NCBI RefSeq assembly: GCF_000002995.4
Contig: NW_025062478.1
Location: 558,001-622,000 of the forward strand
Length of the DNA stretch: 64,000 nucleotides
Direction: 5' to 3'
From: Brugia malayi
Taxonomy: Eukaryota; Nematoda; Chromadorea; Rhabditida; Onchocercidae
The notes beneath the pieces are model-generated. The model was not told the DNA's origin. It saw nothing but the letters and a program-made list of their open reading frames with translations, and ran no database searches. The position numbers were made by a program, and so were the translations under genes. Position 1 is the first letter of the stretch; the number at the start of each line of letters is the position of its first letter. Below are positions 1 through 14,200 of this stretch, in pieces.

Positions 1-2168
1 TAGCTTTTTCGGTATTTAATTATCTCTAGAAATTTATTTTATTTTTTTTTTTTTGCTGAATACGATATTCCCGTAAAAGAAAGAGATCATATCATAGATG
101 TGCTATTTTATTTCTTTTGGTCTTCGCCACAACGGTCCACAGCGTTACATGGTGCCTTAAATGCTGATTGATTCCAATAATGTATTCCAAATCGGGGTCT
201 CATATAATTTCAACATTCTTTCATTTCTGCATAGGCTTTTTTTCATGTTCATAACAATTATTGTAATTTTAATATAACTATAAGGTTTCTTTTCTAATTT
301 TCTAATCTTTCAAATCCAACTTTCTGTTCTTATATGATCTTTTGCATCCTTTTCTCTTTATAATGAATAATAATAATAATAATTGATAGTAATAAATAAC
401 AATAATTATAAATCTATTCTTCTTGGAAATCTTATTTTTATATATCGCCTAGTAGACTCATTTTTCATCTTCAAATGACTGTAAAATAAAGTAAAGTTCC
501 TTGCTCTATTCTTGGAATTTAGAGAAATCATTAAAGCAATGAAGTTTTTTCAATTTCTTCAAAAATTTCAGTAGGAAGTCCAAGTTTACAAGAATTGATA
601 AAAAATTTAGATATCATAAAAGTTGTTACTGGTTTTCTTTTTATTCCGGTGGATGTTAGAAGTTGTATATTGTCTTAACCATCACTCTTTCCTCTTATAT
701 TTTTCTGTCAATGAAAAATACGTATGCAGAATACCTCGATTATGAATATATTACGTAGGGGTCGTTGATGCCAAGACCTCAACGATTGTTTTTTTTTTTT
801 TTTTTTGAATATTTTAACTAAAATAGCTTACTACAAAAGTTTGCATTGTTGCAAGCCTGAAACTTCATCTTTTGAAATAGTTCCTCAAATTTAATTTTTC
901 AATTTAAATTTTGTAATATGCAATTCGCTGCTAAAGTAAACAATATCAAAAAATATTTAAGTGTCTTAAATGAAACCAAATGACTATAATAAGCAGTGTG
1001 GAACTCTTCTAAATTGGTTTTTCTTCAGAATTTTTTTTTCTAAAAAAACTCTGCTTTTTAGACTTGTTTTTGTTCCCTATAAAGGCCTGCAGAATGCAAC
1101 AAATTTCTCCTTCTGTTATGTGTTCGTTTTAAAAACTATTTGGTCGTTTTTGCCTTCAGTTAAATGTTTTGATAGCAACCGTTATCTGAAATAAAATTCC
1201 AGAACGCTTGAAGCTAGAAAAGAAAAAACTCGCTATTTGTGATTATACTACGATAAAAAAGCATCTAATTATTTAGATGAAAGCGTGTGAAGAATCTAGC
1301 TTAAAAAAAAAGCTTCAGCTTCCCCTAAGTTTAACTTCCTTTATGTAGTGAAATTACTGCTTTACTTGTAGCATTAAATTTCAAACTCGAACCTATGATC
1401 CCTAAGTTGCTATTGAAGTGCTGTCATCTATTGTAACTATTGTAACAGTGTCTTCTTCAGATTGTTTTATAGTGCTTTGCAGATTGTGTCTCCCAACGAA
1501 TGCCTGAAATAATCTTCTACAACTAATTTATTCATGATAAATCAAACAAAGTGCGTTTTAATGAAATATTTGAAAAATTTCGACATGAAAGGTATTTACT
1601 TGCTATACTTCAAGAACTGCCAACATTTCGAATTGATACTAAACTATTTAAATCGATTGTTCCACCACTACAGTACTCTTATTACTTTTTAGTACAGCTG
1701 CAACTAATTAAGCTTGCTGGATTTTGAAAAAATGGCTCTAAAGCCTTTAAATGTTGGCAAATGCAATTTTAATGCTTTCCATTACTTTCGTTTCCCTTTG
1801 TTGTTGTTTTGTGATAAAGCAGTCTTACTTGTCTTAAAATACTCGAAATGCAATTTCATTTAAAAAAGTCACTTTCATCGTTCTAGGGGTAATATAATCT
1901 TTTGTTACCATAACTCCAGCTATCGTTTTTGGATTACAGTATTACTAACATATAACAATGGCATGGATGTAATATCGATAACAATAGAAAGACAAACAAA
2001 TCACAGTAAATCCAAAATTTCATTTCAAGAAAATAATCTCCCACTTATCAGATAAATATATCGATGAAATTCAAGTTTATTTAATTCATTAGGTGAAGAA
2101 TCCTAATTAAAATTAAAGAACAAAACCGAAGGAAACTTTGATAAACAAACATGAATTAATTATATTTG
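1..2168. other. Intergenic, AT-rich
   Basis: No supported gene on either strand. The short open frames here are low-complexity and lack paired splice sites or a recognisable family. A T15-class homopolymer is present near 788. The COMMD10-like gene ends at the right edge. Confidence 0.6.
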
Positions 2169-3743
2169 CTACCTTTCAAGCAAAACATCCAAACTTTTTT
2201 GCACCTCCTGCAGCATCATATAAAGTTCTACAAGTTTACCTCTGCTCAGCTCGACAATTTTTGAACCCCGATCTGTATCAAACTGTAGAATTGTTTCTGC
2301 AGCACGCATCACTGGATTATGGCTACTAAGAAAAAAAGGAAATAAATATAAATCTGAACAACCCTAAAAAACACATACTTCAAAGATGGTTACTTTATAA
2401 AGACTTATCTATCACTGTGTTTAAAAAAGATCCGGTATCTTGGAATATCATCACAGTATATTGAGAGTTATGAATACAAATAGCTAGTAAGCAGATATTT
2501 TCTAGACCACTTAATTATTACTCTGTTTCAGTTATTGCCATTTCAGAAAAAAAAAAAAAAAAACTAGACTAATCAGTTAGAATGAATTCTTTTGTCCCCA
2601 GTTTCAAACCTTGTCTAAAAGAATTACTATTTAACAATATTTCATTCTTTGTGGATAACAAATTTTAAACCACGAATATAACAGCTGCTAACGGGATTTA
2701 GGAATTTCAAATAGTATTCAAATGATATACTAATGAACTAATGAGTTATTCGACACTAAATTGGGTCGAACAATTTAATTATCTTGTTAACTGAAGAAGC
2801 AGAAAAAAGTCAAAAGGTCTACATGTTCAAAAAATGATTCATTACTACCTTGCTACACTCATACGTAGCGTCCATCCGACATCTCTAACATTAGGACGTC
2901 CAGAAAATGAAATATTGCGCAACTGATCTGAAACCGTCACGCCGCTTTCTGACCAAACTTTTACGATTGCGGTCCTCATTTCATCATCAAATCCAATCTG
3001 AAAATATCAAAAAAGTTGATGAATTAATGTTTAAACTTGCTCCCTAGTTCAAGAATACTGCACAGCGTTTTATCGAACTTAAAAGTGACAAACGTAGATA
3101 CCCACTTAACAGAACTTACTTCTTTCAAACTTTCAAGCAATGGCTGCAATTTAGGCTGAGAATATGCAATGTTTTTCCATAATTCGCTTATGGTCAACTG
3201 AAAATTGATCATTCTTCATCGTAGTTGAGTTTATAAAGTCATTTTATCCACAATAAGAAACTTTGCATTCGTCACGAACAATCTGAGTTTCATCAACAAG
3301 TAATAAGGACAATAGTGTAGAGCAGAATTAAAAAGTTAAAAAAAAAAAATTAAAGTTCGTAAAAATGGAAAACTAATAACTGCAAGGAATAAAAAATGAG
3401 GATAAAGAAGTAATTTTAAAAACAATGGAAGAAAAATGTCTAAAGAGAAAAATTTGCCATTGTAAACTTCATCAACAAACATCAAAAAAAAAAAATTAAA
3501 AAACAAAAAGAAAAGCTACGAACTTACAAAAACAGAAAGTTCTGTTGGAAGATCAATTTGTAAATTTTCGCGCAACTTTTCTCGTTCTTCTGTGTCAAAT
3601 ATATCTGCAACGTCAACTGTGTCCGGCATTCTCTCCAATACATGCTGTGAAATTTGTATAAATTTTGTTGCACCCAACTGAATAATCTTTTCAACAATTC
3701 CTTCAGCTCCAATCGGTAGAAGTTTCAATGTTTCAGAAGACAT
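2169..3743 (-). CDS. COMMD10: COMM domain-containing protein 10-like
   Basis: Predicted 199-residue protein; human COMMD10 is about 202. Exons on the minus strand are 3743-3528, 3197-3120, 2997-2849 and 2325-2169 (stop TAG). The donors are GTAAGT, GTAAGT and GTAGTA and the acceptors end TTTTCAG or TTAG; all phases close. The start is the ATG at 3741-3743; a GTG precedes it directly. The N-terminal half is a helical region. The C-terminal part from about residue 120 is the COMM domain, with the family pattern VGWTLRMSVA followed by a C-terminal helix containing ELYMMLQEVQKSLD. COMMD proteins assemble into the Commander complex with CCDC22 and CCDC93 for endosomal recycling (family knowledge). 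Order and spacing fit COMMD10 better than other COMMDs I can recall; the exact paralogue is inferred. Confidence 0.8.
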
Positions 3744-5139
3744 CACAATTCTGTGTTAAATTTCAAATTAATACATCTCAAACAATTAAAGTCCGCTACA
3801 AACCCCGCGATATCCCATATTTCCCACCGAACAGTACAAATCAAATAAAATCAAGAATGAAGCCGAAATAAATGCGGCCCATGACTTTAATACATGCAAC
3901 TCCTCTTCTCATATGAGCTATAACATTTGAAATAATTAAATCTCAAGCAATATCATATCTCTTTGTTCCAGTGTTCCATGTCATATTATTATAATCTTCT
4001 TACTTCTCTCCCTCTTCCCTCTCTCTCTCTCTCTCCCTCAAAGTTAGATATCAATCTTCAACATTCCATTTTTCAATTATATTTAATCGGATATTATTCA
4101 AAGTCTCTTCCAATCAGACTTTCGTTTCTGGTTTGTGATAGTACACTCTAGAGCCTAATATATTCGCTAAATTTACATAAATATTCATTTGTATACAAAG
4201 TCTCTTCCATTTATATTCTAAATCTATGACTTCTCTCTCTATCATTTATTTTGTGAACATTTTATTTATGATAAAATAGCTATTAAAAATTCATATTTTA
4301 TGCATATCTAAACTGTTATGAAGTTAAAAATCACTCAAAAGTTCGTCTTTTTTATTTCTTTTTTCTCCTCTAATTAATTAATTAATTCAAGTTGACTTAA
4401 AGCTAGAAATGAAATATCACGGTTTTGAAATGTTATCATGTAAAAATAATGTTAAAAAAAGCATCTATCACTGGAAGATATCAAAATTGTAACCATTTAT
4501 CAATAAAATTTTAGCTGATACTGCAAGATTATGATAGAATAAAAGAGTGTTAATATAATGAACCACTTTTTCTTTTTCTATTAAAATAAAAATTTGAAAT
4601 TAGATAAAAAATTTGAAATTACTTTTTGTTAAGATTTGCTCAACAAAACTAAACATCATTATAACACATTATTATTTCTTATTTTTATAATTTTATAAAT
4701 ATATAGATTTAAATTAAAATAAAGAAGTTTAAATCAATGAAACTGTCAACTGAAGTGAAATTTTCAATGCATTTATTTAATTTTTTTCATTATTTGTTTA
4801 AGTTTTTCTTTATGAAGTTTATAAAGTTTTTAGAATTTCAAATTATAAATTATAAAATATGGAAGTAGATATTTTTTAAACATCACGGCATGTGTTATGC
4901 AAATATTTTTGCAAGAGCAGAAAAATACTGAAGTTTGTTAATTTATTGCTTCAATAGTATTTTCATCAGACATTTAAAAAATTTTTTTGATTTATATTTT
5001 CTAATTGGTTTTGCTAAAATTAAATCTTCCAAAAGAAAATTATGATTGTGAAGAATTTTGCATAATATACAAGAAAAAAAATAACAATTTAAACAATAAT
5101 GTGTTAATTTTTAATTGAATTATTAGAAGATAGCTTTTG
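3744..5139. other. Intergenic, upstream of COMMD10-like gene
   Basis: AT-rich, with a short CT tract near 4018-4038 and an ATTA repeat near 4373. No coding evidence seen. The region just above 3743 should hold the promoter or trans-splice site of the COMMD10-like gene, but no clear element is visible. Confidence 0.5.
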
Positions 5140-5865
5140 ATGAATTATTGCAACTGATAAATTTAATATTTCAATTATTGCAACTGATAAATTCAACACT
5201 GAATTATTGCAATTGATAAATTCAGCATTGGAAATGATAAATTCAACATTTTAATTATTGTAACTGACAAATACAATATTTTAATTATTGCAACTGATAA
5301 ATTCAACACTGAATTATTTCAACTGATAAATTCAACATTTTAATTATTGTAACTGACAAATACAATATTTTAATTATTGCAACTGATAAACTCAACACCG
5401 AATTATTTCAACTGATAAATTCAACATTTTAATTATTGTAACTGACAAATACAATATTTTAATTATTGCAACTGATAAACTCAACACCGAATTATTTCAA
5501 CTGATAAATTCAACATTTTAATTATTGTAACTGACAAATACAATATTTTAATTATTGCAACTGATAAATTCAACACTGAATTATTGCTATTGATAAATTC
5601 AGCATTGGAAATGATAAATTCAACATTTTAATTATTGTAACTGACAAATACAATATTTTAATTATTGCAACTGATAAATTCAACACTGAATTATTGCAAT
5701 TGATAAATTCAGCATTGGAAATGATAAATTCAACATTTTAATTATTGTAACTGACAAATACAATATTTTAATTATTGCAACTGATAAATTCAACATTTCA
5801 TTTATTGCAACTGATAAATTCAATATTTCACTTATTGCAGCTGATAAATCCAACATTTCATTTTG
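5140..5865. repeat. Minisatellite, units of about 27-30 bp
   Basis: Roughly 25 imperfect tandem units share the core ATTATTGCAACTGATAAATT, with alternating variants ending in CAACACTG, CAACATTTT or CAATATTTT. Longer blocks of several units are repeated as a group, which suggests higher-order amplification. The 66-residue open frame on the minus strand (5680-5880) is only a translation of this repeat. Confidence 0.95.
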
Positions 5866-5869
5866 ATTT

Positions 5870-8440
5870 AGATTTTTCATTTAAAAAAAAAAAAGTTTTC
5901 ACGCATCAGTGAAAATGGAAGTTGTTCAAAGCAGCAGTTAGTGCAATTACAACAAAAGTAATGAGTTCACGAAGTGCAATCTTTTAACTTTTTGCCCTTT
6001 TGACCTCAAAATTCCTAATGAATTCTATTTTGTATTAGAAAATGAAACGACATACTTAGCACAGACATGAATTATTCATTTAAATCAAATTATCATTATT
6101 TAATAATCAATAATAATTTTTGATTAGAAAAGCAAAATCGAATTTTTTTTTTTGTTTTTATCTTTAAAATGGAAATCATTGTAATTTTATTAATATTTTA
6201 CTTCAGTTTTACTTTACTATCATCTTTTTTTTTATTGATATTATTTGATAATAATTGATTTTATTGTTGTAAATCAATTTTATTGTCTTCAAATTAATTA
6301 AATTAATAAAGTGAAAAAAAATTAGTAAATAAAAATTATCGATATTTTGCTAAATCTTTCTGCAAATTTTCATTTTATAAATCAAAAAACATTTTCATCT
6401 ACATGAATGTTTTTTTTTTTTTGGTTTCTATATTATAAAATCTGTTTTATTACGGCAAAATTTTCATATTCTTTGTCACTGCATTAATTCATTAAATTAA
6501 AAATTCTTTGATTATATCAATTGTGATTATTAACTTCAAAATTTATTTGAAAAAAAAAAAATTTGAATGTATCAAGAATGAATAAAAATAAAAATAGGGT
6601 GATTAAGAAGCACTTTGGAAATTTCTAAAGATATCAAATCGAGTTAACACATCGTTTATTATCATTTAAATTGATACAAGTTAGTTTATTTTAAATCGAA
6701 CTGGTTTTTTTTTTTTTTAATTTTTATAAATGATTTAGAGTAATGCAAATTTTACCTTCAATAAGTTCAGCAGTTTTTAATTTTCAAAAGAAGGAGCGGT
6801 AGTAGGCTATAAGTTTACTTATTTTTTGATATGATTTTTGTTTAAATCATAATTTAGTTTCAATTCAAATTCGATCTACTTTAGGTTAATCGGTCAATCT
6901 TCATCTGATGTTAAGTTTTCTGATTTCTTTTCTGTAAACTGTGTAAAGTGTGCTCGTTTTATTTTTGATTTGTTTTGTAAAGTATTAGTCAAATTATTTG
7001 CAACAAAATATTTCAAATTTACTCGAGACTTTTTAATAGTTTCATTTTTATAAATTTTAAATTTTAATATGTTATATGCTTTACAAGAAAAAAAATTCAT
7101 ATTTAATTTAACTAAGATTTTTTATTTCCATTCTTTCTTTTTTTACAATTAACTGGCAAACTGCACGCTGATAAATTACATTCGGAAGTTTCTTTTCTTC
7201 TTTTTCCTATAAAAAAAAAAAGAAAAAAAGAAAAGAAAAATTGCAAAAACTGAGAAAACTTTCTAAAATATTTTCATCATCATAAAAATGAAAAAAAAAA
7301 AAAAAAAAAAACCGCGTTGTCTTTACAAGAAAAATAATAACCGTTACCTATTTTAAAAGTCATTTTAAGAATGAATTCATTAAAAAAAAAAAAAAAAAAA
7401 AAAGAAAAAACACGAAATAAATATTCAAAGTAGAGAATTTAGACAAAATCATTTTTAATAATATTATATGAATTCATTAAAAAAAAAAAAAAAAATGGTC
7501 ATGAAAATGTGAGTAGCACAATTAAGTAATATTTTTGTTTTCTAATGAGTATGCCTGCTTTCAATAAGTAAAAGTTATTTAAAAAATTGTAATTGAGTAA
7601 AAGTAAAAGTTATTGGTCTTTTAATTTTCTAATAAGGTCATTTTTTTTAAGTATTTTATTAAAATTTGAAGTAAAGATTGTTCTAAATTTAGTAATTTTT
7701 CTAGAAATACTATCAATTTAAAAGATATCATTTACATATTTACAAATTAATGGGTAATTAAATAAATAGCTTTTCAAATGTATGCATCGTATTATGCTGA
7801 ATTTATAAAAATCAGAATCAAAAATATCAAAAATGGTTAGGTAAACTTTTGTTGGGTAAACTTAATTAAATTTTGCTAACATACAGTGTAACACATACAT
7901 CATACAATATTTGGGAAAATTCATTTGTAAGCTAATTATTAATTTATTTCTCATTCAAATCATTTTTTTTTCTTACTATTCAACATAATAAAACTTTTAA
8001 TTATTATAAAGGTCAATTTAATGGTTTAAAAAAAAACGAAGTTTTTAAAACTAAAAAAAAAAAAAGTATTTAATAAGCTTTTTATGTTATCAATGAATTG
8101 CTAAAGCTAAAATGCATAGTTTAAATCATCAAAATTCTTGCTGATTACAATTTTAAATCACTGACATTCCTGTTGATTACAATTTTTTAATAACAAGAAA
8201 TGATTATCATAAGAGAAGAATGGTTCGAAATTACTGAAAACGGGTCAATATTTCAATTTTCAGAAAATTAAATTTGTTGTCATTGGATTTGAAAACGATT
8301 GGAAGCGACATGTTATGTTTATGATTACAGATAAAAAATGAATATTTTTTTTTTAAAAAAAATAGAATGTATATTAATATCAATAAGATAAGAATTATTA
8401 TCACAATTATTACTACTGATATTAATGATTTATAGTATCA
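5870..8440. other. Gene-poor AT-rich DNA
   Basis: Many A and T homopolymers of 10-20 bases (for example near 7292, 7382 and 7480). The open frames are low-complexity. No gene, RNA or mobile element could be supported. Confidence 0.5.
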
Positions 8441-8447
8441 GTGGTAT

Positions 8448-8450
8448 AGC

Positions 8451-8526
<76 letters not shown>

Positions 8527-8690
8527 TAATAATAATAATAATATAATAATAATAATAATAGTAATAATAATAATAATAATAATAATATTAATAACAGTAA
8601 TAATAATAATAACAATAATAATAATAATAGTAATAATAATAATAATAGTAATAACAGTAATAATAATAATAAATAATAATAAGAATGATA
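8448..8690. repeat. AAT/ATA trinucleotide microsatellite
   Basis: About 240 bases of nearly uninterrupted ATA/AAT units with scattered interruptions (TATAAT, GTAATA, ACAATA). The leucine/isoleucine-only open frame on the minus strand is its translation and is not a gene. Confidence 0.97.
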
Positions 8691-8699
8691 ATAATAGAA

Positions 8700-11289
8700 G
8701 AAATGAAAAGAAGGGATATTACTTCATTGATTTCTTAGTTTATAACTGAAACAAACGAATGATTACAATTCCAAAATCTTCTATTAGAGACTTAAAATCT
8801 AAGCTACAAAGTGAGCAAATTTATACTTTCAATTTAAAATGAGCAATATCATTTATTGATAAGCATTGCTTTTATCATTATCATAATCACAATGACAATG
8901 ATTAAGTAAGCATTCATTAGTATGAAATGATAACGACTAGATTTAATATCAATTTAATATCACTTTTCATAACACATTTGTTGATCATTTAAAACTAAAA
9001 TATTTCAATATTAATTTATGCTACCCGCATGAACTTTATATGACTTAAAATTATATTTCCAATTAAAAATTAATATTAAAACAACCACTTATAACTCGTA
9101 ATACGTGAAATACATGAGTACAATCAATTGAAATAAATATGTAGGGATAATCACATTAAAGATTTAACGTTATCATTTTTTTCTTTGTTTATAACCTGAA
9201 GTGATAAATGGTGTTTAATGAATCAAATTTATTCCTCATTGATACAAATTTTTTCTTAATTATTTTCTCTTACATATTGTCACATTATCAAAATGTTCAT
9301 AAAAATTTTTATTTAAAATATGTCAAAATGTTATTTTGTGCTTACTATTTTATAAGTTTATTAAAATGCAATTCAATGATAATTTTATTCTTTTATATGA
9401 TACTTATGCCAAAATTACCATAGAATTGATGTAATATTTGTTAAATATTTTCATAAGATAGCAAAATTTCAATTTCAAAAATGGTTCATTTTATTTGTCT
9501 GCGGAATGTTTCTACAAATTTTTAGCTGTAAAGTGAACCTTTTGTCTTACTGATTCTTTGCAACTGAAATACTTTTTTTTGAAATTTGTTGTGTTATCCA
9601 AACTTTTATCAATTTAAAGAAAAATTTGCTTTTATAGACTGATTGTTTTTTTTTTTTTTTTTTCAGTCAAATTTCTTACAAATAAACTTTAATTCTTTCT
9701 TCCATTCTTCTAAGTTAAAATATACATTAAAGCTTGTCTTCACATGTTGTCACCATGATCTGCTCATCATCTAAAGTTTTTATCATCGGAATTGAGGGTG
9801 AAAGGTTAAACTCAACGAACAACATTTCTGCATTCTTTTAAGTTCAATAATGCGATTGAACGGAAAATTAAAATGCTAGATAAGAATTTAAGTGAATTTA
9901 AGTCACCACTGAATTTTAGCATAAGGAGAAAGGAGAAATGGAACAGAGTGACAAAAGGAGAGAGAGAGAGAGAGAGAGAAAAAGGAATGAGGAGATGGCT
10001 AAAAGTAAAGGACGAGGATATAAATTAATTAGATAGTAGCAAGTATGGAGCTGAATTCGATAATAGGCTTAAAAGCTGAATTTAAGAGCTGAATTTAAGC
10101 CGCAAGAAAATATGGCTATAATAAGGACATTCACAACTGAAAGGATATTAGTAGTATGAGAAAGTTCTCAGAATCTGTATCAGTTTGAAATTTTTAAAAA
10201 ATTGAAAGTTGTCTGCCCGATAACAGATACAGGGGGAAGTTGACTGTTCAAACATGTACCAAATAATAAATAAACAAAACTGAAAATTAACGCAACATTT
10301 GTCATAGTTGAAAAATTGATTTATTCAAAGAGAAGAAAATAAAAAAATGTTAATTGTTTTTGGGTGCAATTGTTTTATTTGATCTTTTAATGCAAAATTA
10401 CCTAAAAATGAAAATAAGAGATCAGATAAATTACAGTACATTATTAAAATACTTGAACTAATTTTTTTTTTTTTGTAATTTAATCACAAATAGATGCCAT
10501 TTTTTCATTACTGTCCCAATTGTAATTCAAAATTGTAACATGAAGTGACAGTCAAATGATATGTTATTAGAAAAAAAATTTTTCTTTTTTTGGAAAGTAT
10601 TAATGAAACGTTTATTGTTAATAAAATAATTTTAAAAGAAAAAAAAAATTTTTCTTTTTTCAAAAAAGGTTAAGAAAAAGACGAGTTTACTGTTGTCCAT
10701 TTAAAAACCAATTACGACCTGATTACAAATCAGTCATCCTTCTGCTATTCAAAAATTACTGTTCAAAATTTTACTGGAAACATATCTTCATGGATCAAAT
10801 AATATGATATGTTTGTGGTAATAATGATAAACGTTTGGTGAACTTTAGAAATAATGGCTAATTTTTCATATTTCTTTTAATGTATTTTAATGTCGATTTA
10901 TGCAAAAAGGCATTTGAAAATATCCTCAAATTGGTGACTCATTCAAACCTATTCAGTAAAAAAAGAAATTTTCAAATAAAGTAATCAAAAAAAAAACTTG
11001 GGTCAAAGTAATGAAACATTTGCAATACAAAAATTTGTTTGATATTAAGGAATGAGTAATTGCAGATTATCGACTGCAACAGTTGTACTTTTCCAAGCTT
11101 ACAATTCCAGAAAGCTTTTTGAAATAATATGTTCCTTTTCAAAAAAATCAGCCATTTCTACAAACCTATTATAAAATTAAGCTTTCAGAATCTTAAATTT
11201 CAGCTCTTAGTAGAAAGTGCCAAATAGGTAAATTGCTCAATTTTTCAGGGTGTTGCCTCTTGTAGTCGCATTTTTTCACATATTGCTCA
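8700..11289. other. Intergenic, upstream of mlt-10-like copy A
   Basis: No gene supported. A GA dinucleotide repeat lies at about 9958-9980. The last roughly 80 bases before 11290 resemble, with substitutions, the sequence upstream of copy B near 20210-20292, so the duplicated block includes the immediate 5' flank. Confidence 0.55.
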
Positions 11290-14200
11290 ATGAGAAATTA
11301 CCAATATCAGAGTGCGACACTGCTTGCGATATGGATAGCTTGTAAGTTGAAGTTCGCTTGAACTCTTCATAAGATTTGCGACATGGATAGCTTGTAAGTT
11401 GAAGTTCGCTTGAACTCTTCATAAGATTTGCGACATGGATAGCTTGTAAGTTGAAGTTCGCTTGAACTCTTTATAAGATTTGCGACATGGATAGCTTGTA
11501 AGTTGAAGTTCGCTTGAACTCTTCATAAGATTTGCGACATGGATAGCTTGTAAGTTGAAGTTCGCTTGAACTCTTCACAAGATTTGCGACATGTATTCTG
11601 ATGACATACGTTATTATGATGATAGCCGTGTACCTACTTCATCCATCCACCTATTAAGGCATCATCGTTGGACCGGTTTCAAGTTCTATCCAATACACGC
11701 GAGAAACAATGCCAGGTGCACAATATTATGATGGTAAAAAGTTAAATATTCCAATTTCAAAAGAGGCTGCAGTTGAACTCATTGAACGATGGATTCATCA
11801 GGGAATAAGCAGTATGATGGCTTGTATTGCCACCCAACGGTTAGTTCGTTCTTGTCATCTGTACTCTCATGTGTGACATGCATGAATTTAAACATAAATT
11901 GGCTTTTTGTAGATCAGGAAATTCTCTCTGAACGGAAAAAAGAGACAGGAGGAGCACAAAAAGAAATATAAAACTCAGTTGTTGATCTCGATGTCACATC
12001 CAAATATTATTTTCATTTTGAAATTAACATTCTTTAGCAGAAAAATGTTTACTTCAGCCTAAGCAAATTAAACGAATATGAACGGAATCGAGTGCAAAAG
12101 TGTTCACAAGCCGCTCAGGACATTTACGAACAGGCAAGATGTGTAGTCCGAGCCATTGATGCAAAACCGAAACAGATGGATCCTACAAGAAGTATCGTTT
12201 CACGTCTTAAAACACACTTACGTCAACTATTAGTGCAACTGTTCACACTTCTGATGGAAGATATAATCACTTCAATATTTAAAAATCAATAGAAATACTT
12301 GTATTGGATGCATAGTATAGGTAGTTATTACTTAAATTGATGTTTAATTGAAGCAATTTAATTAACATTCTTCTCCTCGTACAGTTTCACATATGCAAAA
12401 GCTGCAAAAATTAATGGATGGAAAACAGAAGATAGTCGGTGCTATAATCCAATCTGAATCACATCACATCGATTTCAATCGAAGCAGGAAAAGGGAACAG
12501 GTGGAATTCCGAACACGGCGAAGTGTAATCAATCGACACAGTTATAAGTTACACACTGAATACGAACATTTGACACCTTTTGGTATTCTCGGCAAATACT
12601 TATCGAAGATGACAAGAATTATCAAAAATAAGGACCCAAATTCATCGTTAGTTTTGAGTTTTGCAGTAATTTTCTTAGAACTTATTACTATGACTATGAA
12701 AAATGAAATGTTTCAAATGAGAATGAAATGAACTAAGTAATGTAAAATCATTTCTAGTTCCATATCAAAAGAACACTAATTTAGATGGAAGAAAACGATG
12801 TATGAAATCGAAAGTTTAAAACGACGAGAACAAGAAAAAAAAGATTTCGCTGAGCAATTACAGAAACGATTTCCATTCAGTTTCAAAAATGCGGAACCTA
12901 AACTAACACCAGTGAGCACTTTTAAGCAAATTGTCGGATTGAATTGAATAATTTTGATAAATAAATTGAGTATCCTTACTCGACTCCTACTTCAATACAT
13001 AGTCATGATACAAAACAGAATGGTTCAATCTCGAAATGTAAAACTTTTAATTTTATTTAATTCTATTCTCTCAGGAAGAAAAACTCTTAGCGAAAGAATT
13101 ACATATATCGAAACATCTTCTGCAAGGTTTGGATAAAAACAATGTGAAAACAAAAAAAACTTTGGAAATTGTTCGACTCTTTCAACGAGCAGTTAAACTT
13201 GCGATGGTTCTTAATGGTGCCAACGGTACCAAATTAGAAAATAAGACACTCAGATTTGGTTCACCGCGTCTGTTATCATTGGTACCTGACAATGTTAATG
13301 ATCAGGTATGCTTGCTGAACATTGAATTATTCCGGATGTTTTGAACTGTTCTCTTTTTGCACTGTTAACCGTTTGAAGTTCTTTCTTATCAGCGACCTGA
13401 TTATTCACTTTGCTATTTGGAGCAAAATAAAAAATTTTCCTTTCAGATTAGCATCTTATCTCCATCGCTGTTCAGCATGCATGATAAAGGCAAAGGCTTA
13501 GAAGCATTAACCAGCATTCCGGAATTGCTGAAAGTTGCCGGTAATAAGGATTACGAGGAATGGCTAAACTTCATTATAGAAGCATCCGGTACAACTGATG
13601 CAATTCATAAATTGAAGGTCTGATTTATCAGAAGTCTTCAGGTATCATGAACATTATGATACCTCGTTTTCAATTAAGCATTCAGTCTGAGTTAATAATT
13701 TTCAGAAAAACATTTAGGAAAAAGATGAATTAGATTGGCTACCACCCGGTTATAAATCAATGCCACGTGGAATAGATGGTCAACCGATGTTTTTTACGAA
13801 GGAAAACGTGACAGAATTTGATCCTGAATTGGCTAGGAAAGTGGAACTTTTCGAAAATTTGACACATTCACTTACGCCAAAACAGGTTGGATTGTTTTCT
13901 TCGTAATAGATCCTTTGGAATAGATTCAAAGATTTCGAGATCATTACCGGCATGAGTTACCGATGAATGAAAATTATCAACATTCTTAATTCAAGAAAAT
14001 TCTTTGATCACCTCAATCAATAATATAAATACTACAGTTAATGGACTTCAATACAACCGGATTCTCGATGATGACTCCAAAGCAACTGACAATGTTCTAT
14101 GGCCCAAAGTCACCTTTAAACAACAGCAAAGCGTTGGATTTCTTCATGTCACTAAGTGAAGATGACATGCACCGTCACATTCTTAGTGATATCCGTGATA

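Noticed and set aside
8430..8615. 61-codon open frame of Leu/Ile/Tyr on the minus strand
   Set aside because: It is the translation of the AAT microsatellite.
11586..11730. Open frame MYSDDIRYYDDSRVP... just before mlt-10-like exon 2, both copies
   Set aside because: It is read in a different frame from exon 2 and ends in TGA. Splicing exon 1 to 11659 gives a better signal peptide and fits the phase. A minor alternative product cannot be excluded.
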